From the IMG/VR virus record IMGVR_UViG_3300050014_000790, positions 1-31,523 of that record: DNA of 31,523 nt. One strand, 5' to 3'. The notes beneath the pieces were generated by a model. That model searched no databases. It was not told the origin of the DNA and saw nothing but the letters and a program-made list of their open reading frames with translations. A program made the translations under genes and the position numbers. Source of the DNA: a virus. Positions 22,190 through 27,786 of the stretch are shown one piece after another. The stretch's first letter is position 1. Every line of letters begins with the position of its first letter.

Positions 22190-23011
22190 GTGGCCGTAAA
22201 CATGGAATTTAAGCGTGGCCAGACTCCCATGCATTCAATGGGGTTAGGTCTTGCCGCAGTTCTCTTTGATAAAACCACAAACAAAGAGAATAAAGCTTAT
22301 TCTTATGGACTTTATTATTCTGATAAAGAATGGATGAAGATTATTCAATGGCTACTGAATAAAAAATTTACGCCTTTTGATGTTGAAATGATTTTAAGAA
22401 GTAAATTGATGAGATATGCAGCGGATCACAGCCCTGAATATCGATCAGTTCCGGAATCAGATGAACCTTGGGTTACTTTGAAAGATTTTATTCATTATAA
22501 TAATGATCCAAAAAATTCTGATCCCCCTTATAAATCCGCATCAATGGATTTTTTAATGAGGGAAGTTTATAAAAATCCAAAAACAAAAAAGGACTGGATG
22601 GAAGAATTAGGTTACAATGACTTAGGTCAATTAAATGAAGATGCTATGGGTGGCGTAAGTGCTCCCATGGCTACTTTGAATAATACTCCAGGAATGGGTA
22701 ATGCTGTTCCTGCGGGTGTTAATAAAGTAGGATCCGGGGACAAATGGGGTAGTTCTATAGGAAAGAAACCCTATACTCAAGCTGCTGATAAAAAGAAGAA
22801 AAAGAAGAAAAAACTCGAAGAAGAGAATATCAATCCCTACGACAAATTGGGAACAGCCATGGCTAAGAAAATGGGGGTCCGAACTCCATTCAAAAAGAAA
22901 AAAGCCAAGGGAAATCAAAATTCCATGACAATGAAAGCATCGGAGGAATTTAAGATCATGCCTTATGAAGAATTCAAAAAACTTTATGAGAATAAAAAGC
23001 TGAAATCTTAA
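22190..23011 (+). CDS. Unknown protein with SMGLG motif and Lys-rich region
   Basis: 273 residues from a GTG at 22190; the ATG at 22202 (MEFKRGQTPMHSMGLGLAAV) is the more likely start because it puts the shared motif FKRGQTPMHSMGLG at the N-terminus, as in the other carriers. The first 145 residues are alpha/beta with aromatic clusters. LNED (about 148-151) precedes a Gly/Pro/Met segment, GGVSAPMATLNNTPGMGNAV, of a kind I associate with T4-like virion proteins, and then an unbroken run of eight Lys (about 201-208) and a second basic stretch. The basic half could bind DNA. A head or packaged-protein role is plausible but unproven. It is the last gene before the dUTPase operon. Confidence 0.75.
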   Translation: MAVNMEFKRGQTPMHSMGLGLAAVLFDKTTNKENKAYSYGLYYSDKEWMKIIQWLLNKKFTPFDVEMILRSKLMRYAADHSPEYRSVPESDEPWVTLKDFIHYNNDPKNSDPPYKSASMDFLMREVYKNPKTKKDWMEELGYNDLGQLNEDAMGGVSAPMATLNNTPGMGNAVPAGVNKVGSGDKWGSSIGKKPYTQAADKKKKKKKKLEEENINPYDKLGTAMAKKMGVRTPFKKKKAKGNQNSMTMKASEEFKIMPYEEFKKLYENKKLKS

Positions 23012-23031
23012 AACCTTTCGAATATCTTGTG

Positions 23032-23063
23032 CTATAAACTTTAACCAATAAAAAAGTTTATAG
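23032..23063 (+). promoter_or_regulatory. Hairpin directly before the dUTPase start codon
   Basis: A perfect 11-bp inverted repeat, CTATAAACTTT (23032-23042) and AAAGTTTATAG (23053-23063), has a 10-base loop and ends two bases before the ATG at 23066. No T run follows, so it is not a normal terminator. It would block ribosome access to the start or form an operator. Confidence 0.55.
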
Positions 23064-23065
23064 AA

Positions 23066-23758
23066 ATGGCTGAATCAATAATTAAATTCTTAAAAACACG
23101 TGATGTTAAATCTCCAACCAGAGGTTATCAAACTGATGCTGGCATAGATTTCTATGTGCCTAAATTTGTTCCTACCTTTATTAAAGATCTTAAAGAAAAG
23201 AATCCCGCTATTTTTGCTCCAAAAGAAAATCCTTATTCGGGAAATCTTTATATGAGTAGCAATGGTTGTGTAACACTTACCAATGGATCTGAAAAGAATG
23301 CTCCTTCAGTAACTTATGATCTTAAAGATGATAATGATACTCTATTCAAATTTGATGAAACAAAAGGAAAACCATATTTCCTATTAATGCCTCATTCAAG
23401 AGTAAACATTCCATCTGGAATTAAATCCAAAATGCTAAAAGAAGGAAGAGCTCTTATTGCAGCTAACAAATCTGGTGTTGCAACTAAACAGGGTCTTATA
23501 TTTGCTGCTCAGGTTGTAGATTATTCTTATACTGGCGAAATTCATATTGGAGTTATTAATACTTCAACAAAAGTCGTTAGAATATACGAAGAAGACAAAC
23601 TTATTCAGTTTGTAGAAACCCCTGTCTATACTTCTAAAATAGAAGCTTTCGAAGAAATAGCTATGACGAAATCTGATATAGAGGAATTTTGGGGAAATAT
23701 TCCTCAGGATCGTAAAGATGGCGGATTTGGTTCAACCGATAAAACTCCAGTAAAATGA
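23066..23758 (+). CDS. dut: dUTPase (trimeric dUTP diphosphatase family)
   Basis: 230 residues, longer than the usual 140-170. Conserved motifs in order: I, AGIDFY (25-30); a strand SRVNIPSGIK (111-120) equivalent to the VPTGI region; II, NKSGVATKQGL (134-144); III, VDYSYTGEIHIGVIN (151-165); IV, KLIQFV (178-183); V, GGFGSTD (219-225), the mobile C-terminal arm. An insertion of about 60 residues lies between motif I and the SRVNIPSG strand. It hydrolyses dUTP to dUMP and pyrophosphate, keeping uracil out of DNA and feeding dTMP synthesis. It opens the nucleotide operon and is coupled to the next gene by ATGA. Confidence 0.93.
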   Translation: MAESIIKFLKTRDVKSPTRGYQTDAGIDFYVPKFVPTFIKDLKEKNPAIFAPKENPYSGNLYMSSNGCVTLTNGSEKNAPSVTYDLKDDNDTLFKFDETKGKPYFLLMPHSRVNIPSGIKSKMLKEGRALIAANKSGVATKQGLIFAAQVVDYSYTGEIHIGVINTSTKVVRIYEEDKLIQFVETPVYTSKIEAFEEIAMTKSDIEEFWGNIPQDRKDGGFGSTDKTPVK

Positions 23759-23985
23759 GAATAGACTTCAAAAAACTTGAAAAACTGGAAAGAAGCTATC
23801 GTTTCGAGAATCCAGTATGCACCAATACTTTACAAACTTTAGTGGATATTGTATTAGGATACGGGGAAACCCCAAATTATGTATTAGCTCCGGCTAATGT
23901 TCAAACTGCATCTCAGACTCTTATTGATTTAGGAATTCTTACATTAGAGCCTTCCAAGAAGGATCCACAACAATTAAATTCATAA
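23755..23985 (+). CDS. Unknown small protein
   Basis: 76 residues, start overlapping the dUTPase stop (ATGA). It has a mostly helical pattern (NTLQTLVDIVLGYGE; NVQTASQTLIDLGILT) with no cysteine pair, signal peptide or membrane span. Not recognised. It is separated from the next gene by two bases and belongs to the dUTPase operon, so it may be a small accessory to nucleotide metabolism or simply co-transcribed. Confidence 0.72.
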   Translation: MRIDFKKLEKLERSYRFENPVCTNTLQTLVDIVLGYGETPNYVLAPANVQTASQTLIDLGILTLEPSKKDPQQLNS

Positions 23986-23987
23986 AA

Positions 23988-24338
23988 ATGGCAAAGCCTA
24001 TATTGGTTATCAATTACTGTATCGAGGGGTTATCCCAAAGTATGGCTGTTCGAAATCTTAGGGATCTACAAAACGTTATCAGCGAATCAAGTGCTAATGA
24101 CGAATACTATGTTTTTCTACTTCCTGTTAAAGAAGATTCCAATATTCAGGTTTTCTATGAAAAGGATTTTGAAGAAACTTCTTATGCCGAACTCAAAAAA
24201 CTAATCGAGGATAAATTTGATTCTTTTTTGAATATTAAGGAATTTAATAATGGGTGTGAGGCTTTAGAGTTTGCGCCGGAAGAAGAAGAGTCCAAACTAA
24301 CTAAGTTCGGTAGAAAAATCGGGATACTTCCAAAATGA
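23988..24338 (+). CDS. Unknown small protein of the dUTPase operon
   Basis: 116 residues with an alternating strand/helix pattern: ILVINYCIEGLS, YYVFLLPVKEDSNIQVFYE, LKKLIEDKFDSFL. The end is basic (KLTKFGRKIGILPK). It reads like a compact alpha/beta domain but no family motif is visible. Its stop overlaps the next start as ATGA at 24335. Confidence 0.75.
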   Translation: MAKPILVINYCIEGLSQSMAVRNLRDLQNVISESSANDEYYVFLLPVKEDSNIQVFYEKDFEETSYAELKKLIEDKFDSFLNIKEFNNGCEALEFAPEEEESKLTKFGRKIGILPK

Positions 24339-24694
24339 AAAAAGTCTATATAGCTTCCCCTTATACACAGGGGAATAAAGAAGAATTGGTTCTTTTGCAA
24401 ATTCAGGCTTGGCATGTATTAAGAGACATGGGATATTATCCTATTGCTCCTTTATTAGCTCACCATTTAAATCTCTATCGTCAAAGACCCCACGGAGAAT
24501 GGTTAGAGTATGATTTAGAAACTATAAAAGGATGCCAGGTGGTTGTCCGATTATATCCAAGAGATAATTTCAACGTCAGAATTCCTTCGGCAGGAGCTGA
24601 TTTGGAAACTGATGAAGCTAAAAAACTTGGACTGGAATATTATGAATTTGATTCGGTTGAACAAATGCAAAGAGAATGGAAGGGTTTACCGTAG
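24335..24694 (+). CDS. Nucleoside 2-deoxyribosyltransferase-like protein
   Basis: 119 residues. The N-terminal KVYIASPYTQGNKEE is the P-loop-like start of the nucleoside deoxyribosyltransferase-like (DUF4406) fold. HGEWLEYDLETIKGCQVVV (about 48-66) supplies the family's acidic catalytic region, and SAGADLETDEAKKLG (about 86-100) the conserved G-x-x-x-E block near the sugar-binding site. Members transfer or hydrolyse deoxyribosyl groups on nucleosides or nucleotides, so a salvage or nucleotide-pool role with dUTPase is likely; the exact reaction cannot be read from sequence. Coupled on both sides: ATGA upstream and a 19-base overlap with the next ORF. Confidence 0.8.
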   Translation: MKKVYIASPYTQGNKEELVLLQIQAWHVLRDMGYYPIAPLLAHHLNLYRQRPHGEWLEYDLETIKGCQVVVRLYPRDNFNVRIPSAGADLETDEAKKLGLEYYEFDSVEQMQREWKGLP

Positions 24695-24879
24695 TTAATG
24701 TCGACGAGGTTATTCGTTTAAAAGAACGAATAAAGAAGATCAATAATCTAGAAATCGATAAAATTATGTTTGTCGATGATGATGGATTTAAGATCGAGGT
24801 GAAGGAAAAGGATATTGAAGAATGGAAATTTTCCGGTCTGAATATTTCGGATTTTGTAATGTTTAAATTAAGCAAATAA
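24676..24879 (+). CDS. Unknown small protein
   Basis: 67 residues, starting 19 bases inside the previous gene. It is charged, with a coiled N-terminal helix (VDEVIRLKERIKKINNLEID) and short strands (IDKIMFVDDDGFKIEV). No recognised motif. The alternating hydrophobic pattern and the two-base gap to the next gene support real coding. Confidence 0.65.
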   Translation: MEGFTVVNVDEVIRLKERIKKINNLEIDKIMFVDDDGFKIEVKEKDIEEWKFSGLNISDFVMFKLSK

Positions 24880-24881
24880 AA

Positions 24882-25301
24882 ATGGATAAAGTTCAAGTTA
24901 ACAAAGAAGAACTGATCGCTGTACTTACAAAAAACAGAGATCAGCACAAGAAAGATTTCGAAGCTGCTATGGGAGGCTACAGACTTGTTGCCGAAGCAGA
25001 ATTGAAAAAGAGACTCAAAAAAGTAAGATCCGGTCAGGAGTTTAATCTGAATTTCTATAAACTTCATGTTCCCGATTCTCATGTGAAAGAATATCAAAAC
25101 GTTATTGATATGTTAGGGGTTTGTTCAGATGTTAATATTTCCATAACAATGGAAGATTATCTGAAATATTACAAAAACGAATGGAGCTGGTGTTCAAGTT
25201 GGCAATACAGTAATTCTGGATATGCTACACTTTACAATACTCCGGGAGTTGGCGTAGCTGCTGCAGCACATTATGTTTCACCATCAGAAGAACAAGAATA
25301 A
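24882..25301 (+). CDS. Unknown protein of the dUTPase operon
   Basis: 139 residues. The N-terminal 75 are helical and basic (LTKNRDQHKKDFEAAMGGYR; AELKKRLKKVRSGQEF), followed by a strand-rich part (FNLNFYKLHVPDSH, VNISITMEDYLKYYKNEWSW) and an aromatic, Gly/Ala-rich tail (YNTPGVGVAAAAHYV). Two Cys lie in the C-terminal half, without a CxxC pair. Not recognised. Its stop overlaps the next start (TAATG). Confidence 0.75.
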   Translation: MDKVQVNKEELIAVLTKNRDQHKKDFEAAMGGYRLVAEAELKKRLKKVRSGQEFNLNFYKLHVPDSHVKEYQNVIDMLGVCSDVNISITMEDYLKYYKNEWSWCSSWQYSNSGYATLYNTPGVGVAAAAHYVSPSEEQE

Positions 25302-25543
25302 TGAATCCTTTACCAACTCAAGACGAAAATCCCAGTGGATTTCACCAAAGGTATGAAATCTATAAAACAGATGGGGAACCAGTTGATCCTAATGCTGAAT
25401 ACTTTGTACTTAGGTTAGATAGGGGAGGCAACGATCCAAAGCATATCGAAGCTTGCAGACAAGCAATACGGGTATATGCCATAGCAATACAAGATCACTT
25501 GCCTACTTTATCAATGGATCTTCTCCAGAGATATTCTGATTAA
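25301..25543 (+). CDS. Conserved-looking small protein of unknown function
   Basis: 80 residues. The core DPNAEYFVLRLDRGGNDPKH continues to IEACRQAIRVYAIAI, a compact strand-turn-helix pattern that I have the impression recurs in phage genomes as a small domain of unknown function. No catalytic motif is evident. It is the last gene of the dUTPase operon: its stop codon forms the foot of the following terminator. Confidence 0.75.
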   Translation: MNPLPTQDENPSGFHQRYEIYKTDGEPVDPNAEYFVLRLDRGGNDPKHIEACRQAIRVYAIAIQDHLPTLSMDLLQRYSD

Positions 25544-25562
25544 GCCCTCCGGGGCTTTTTTT
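25542..25562 (+). terminator. Intrinsic terminator of the dUTPase operon
   Basis: AAGCCC (25542-25547) pairs with GGGCTT (25552-25557) around the loop TCCG, followed by T at 25556-25562. The left arm overlaps the stop codon TAA at 25541-25543. Confidence 0.88.
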
Positions 25563-25616
25563 ATTTAACGAACTTTTCGTGATTCCCTGTAAACTTACCC
25601 CCTCCCCCTGCATATA

Positions 25617-26270
25617 ATGATTACGATGGTAAATGGAATCATTTATTGTGCAATATCGCCATCCAATAAAAAATATTATGGCTATTCATCTTTAAGTCTT
25701 GAACAGAGAAAAGCAGGACATAAGGATAGATTGTTGAGAGGATGCAAATCCCGTTTCTTCTCAGCTATAAGAAAATATGGATGGGGAAAATTTAAATGGG
25801 AAATTATTGAAGAGTTTACGGCGGAAGATAAAAAAGAATTGCATAATATTTTATGTGAACACGAAACTTATTGGATTGATAAGGATAGGACTTATCTAAA
25901 GGAATATGGGTATAATATGACTCATGGGGGAGATGGCAGATTGGGATCCGAAATGTCAGCAGAAACCAAAGATAATTTAATAAAAAAGTTAACTGGAAGA
26001 TCCACGGAGAGAAAGGGAAAATCATTTAAATCTGAAATGATTCAAAAATATGGGGAGAAAGAAGGGATCAAAAAATATAATGATTGGATTAAAAAAACAG
26101 CCGATTCTCATTGCAAACCAATATTGCAATTAGATAAGAATGATAATTTTATAAAGGAATGGCCATCAATAAAAATGGCTCATGATAATGGATTCGAAGG
26201 TACAAATATATGTGCTTGCTTAAAAGGAAAAAGAAAAACCCACAAAAAATATAAATGGAGGTATAAATAA
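25617..26270 (+). CDS. GIY-YIG homing endonuclease with a NUMOD1-type tail
   Basis: 217 residues from ATG 25617; an ATG at 25626 (MVNGIIYCAI) is an alternative. GIIYCAISPSNKKYYG is identical to the start of the enzyme at 6158, followed by GHKDRLLRG, CEHETYWID with the catalytic Glu, and YNMTHGGDG. Unlike that enzyme the C-terminus is a NUMOD1-like module: PILQLDKNDNFIKEWPSIKM, then NICACLKGKRKTHKKYKWRY. It sits immediately before the polymerase gene, with its stop overlapping the polymerase start as TAATG. A GGAGG at 26258-26262 inside its last codons is one of the few Shine-Dalgarno-like sequences in the window and lies eight bases before the polymerase ATG. Confidence 0.92.
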   Translation: MITMVNGIIYCAISPSNKKYYGYSSLSLEQRKAGHKDRLLRGCKSRFFSAIRKYGWGKFKWEIIEEFTAEDKKELHNILCEHETYWIDKDRTYLKEYGYNMTHGGDGRLGSEMSAETKDNLIKKLTGRSTERKGKSFKSEMIQKYGEKEGIKKYNDWIKKTADSHCKPILQLDKNDNFIKEWPSIKMAHDNGFEGTNICACLKGKRKTHKKYKWRYK

Positions 26271-27718
26271 TGGTCGTGAATATAGAGCAGAGGAAAGGAA
26301 AGCTCATAATTTCCCATATCAATAAAGAGGGAAAAGTGGCTTTTATGCAACTGAACATTCCGCCTGCCCATCAATATGTATATGTTTATAACAGACAGAG
26401 TTATGGGTCAATGACAGGTATCAAATCTTGGGATAAAAAATCAGTTCGAAAAGTTCCATCAGAATTCCTTTCACGTTATCGTATTCAAGAGTTCCTTATG
26501 GATGCTGGAACAGAATTAACAGCACCATTATTTGAACGTAATCCCCCTCAGCTATACTCGTGTGACATCGAGGTCGATGTAGAAGAGGAAACAGGTTTTC
26601 CAGAAGCTAGCGAAGCTGCAAACAGAATTAATACTATTGCATGGAGTCATTATCCCGATGTAACAGTCTTCGGACTTAAACCTCTCGATGGGCCAGCTTG
26701 TGATCGTATTGAGAAGGGGATAAACAAACACTTGGAAAAGATTGGTAAAGAATATAAATTTGTCTACAAAGTATATCAAAATGAAGCCGATATGCTTTAT
26801 GATTTTCTTTACAATTATGCTCGTCATGCACCACTTATAACCGGATGGAACTTCTGGAATTATGACTGGAGATATATTACAAATCGTTGTAAAAAACTCC
26901 ATATTGATTATTCTTGGATGAGTCCTACCAAACAATGGTACAAACATAAAATAATGGATCGCAATGAACGTGTAGATCTTATGCTACCTCAGCATAAATT
27001 GATTGTTGACTACATGGAGATCTATAAAAAATGGGACAGAAATATTGATCCAAAAGAAAATAATTCCCTCGAATTTACTGCTGAAGCTGCTTTAGGAATT
27101 ACTAAAGTGAAGTATCCCGGATCATTTACAGATCATTACAAAAAAGATTTTGAAGATTATGTTCTTTATAATGCTATTGACTCTATTCTTGTAGAAGGAA
27201 TTCACGAGAAACTTAAAACCATGGGGACTTTTCTTGGTTTGGGTAATATTACAGGAGTTGAAGCAATGAGTGCTTGGTCCCCAATAGCAATGTTGGAAGC
27301 AACTGCAGCTCGATATGGATATAAAAGAGGCGTTGTATTTCCTCAAGCAAAGTATGATAGGAAAAGGGAAAGTTACGAAGGAGCTTTTGTATTTAAACCA
27401 ACTCCCGATTTGTATGGATGGGTAGCTTCTTTTGACTACGCATCTCTTTATCCTTCAATCATGAGGCAGTTTAAAATCTCAATTGAAAACTTCATTACAA
27501 AAGATAAAAACTTTAAAACCAAACCAAATGAAATTAAATGTTCTTCAGGAGCAGTTTTTGATGCCTCAGAAGAACCTCTTTTGCCAGAGATTCTTACTGA
27601 TTTTTATGCTCAAAGAAAAGAGGCTCAAAAAATTACTAAGGAAGCAGAAATGGATGTAATCGAACTTGAAAAGATATTAAAGAAAAGAGAGATGCAGTCA
27701 TCCGAGGCATTTAAGTAG
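26270..27718 (+). CDS. 43: N-terminal half of a family B DNA polymerase (split gp43)
   Basis: 482 residues, about half of T4 gp43 (898). The 3'-5' exonuclease is complete: Exo I SCDIEV (Asp99, Glu101), Exo II GWNFWNYDWRY (Asp199), Exo III YNAIDSIL (Asp304). Polymerase motif A is present, FDYASLYPSI (Asp389). The chain stops after REMQSSEAFK, just where motif B (KxxxNSxYG) should follow; neither it nor motif C (DTDS) is found in any frame downstream within the window. Spacing of the motifs matches T4. Several T4-like phages have gp43 divided into two polypeptides near homing endonucleases, so the second half probably lies elsewhere in the genome. A frameshift or nonsense mutation is less likely since no continuation is seen. 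The upstream endonuclease is coupled by TAATG. Confidence 0.9.
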   Translation: MVVNIEQRKGKLIISHINKEGKVAFMQLNIPPAHQYVYVYNRQSYGSMTGIKSWDKKSVRKVPSEFLSRYRIQEFLMDAGTELTAPLFERNPPQLYSCDIEVDVEEETGFPEASEAANRINTIAWSHYPDVTVFGLKPLDGPACDRIEKGINKHLEKIGKEYKFVYKVYQNEADMLYDFLYNYARHAPLITGWNFWNYDWRYITNRCKKLHIDYSWMSPTKQWYKHKIMDRNERVDLMLPQHKLIVDYMEIYKKWDRNIDPKENNSLEFTAEAALGITKVKYPGSFTDHYKKDFEDYVLYNAIDSILVEGIHEKLKTMGTFLGLGNITGVEAMSAWSPIAMLEATAARYGYKRGVVFPQAKYDRKRESYEGAFVFKPTPDLYGWVASFDYASLYPSIMRQFKISIENFITKDKNFKTKPNEIKCSSGAVFDASEEPLLPEILTDFYAQRKEAQKITKEAEMDVIELEKILKKREMQSSEAFK

Positions 27719-27743
27719 AGGATTAAAGTTTGTTAAAGAGGGG

Positions 27744-27752
27744 TATATAAAT
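27744..27752 (+). promoter_or_regulatory. TATATAAAT box upstream of the RNR gene
   Basis: TATATAAAT lies 34 bases before the RNR start in the 68-base gap behind the split polymerase. It is eight of eight with TATATAAA and resembles the other late-type boxes; function inferred. Confidence 0.45.
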
Positions 27753-27786
27753 GCCTAAAATTTCAACTAAAATAATTAAATAAAAT

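Noticed and set aside
24618-25097. Minus-strand frame of 159 codons opposite the dUTPase operon
   Set aside because: Ser/Phe/Ile-rich sequence typical of an antisense shadow; three well-packed plus-strand genes cover the same bases.
26248-26269. GGAGG before the polymerase start as evidence for general Shine-Dalgarno use
   Set aside because: It lies inside the Trp-Arg codons of the upstream gene and almost no other start has such a sequence, so it is likely coincidental or at most specific to this junction.
27751-27783. Ten-codon frame MPKISTKIIK ahead of RNR
   Set aside because: Too short and overlapping the promoter-like box; a leader peptide cannot be supported from sequence alone.
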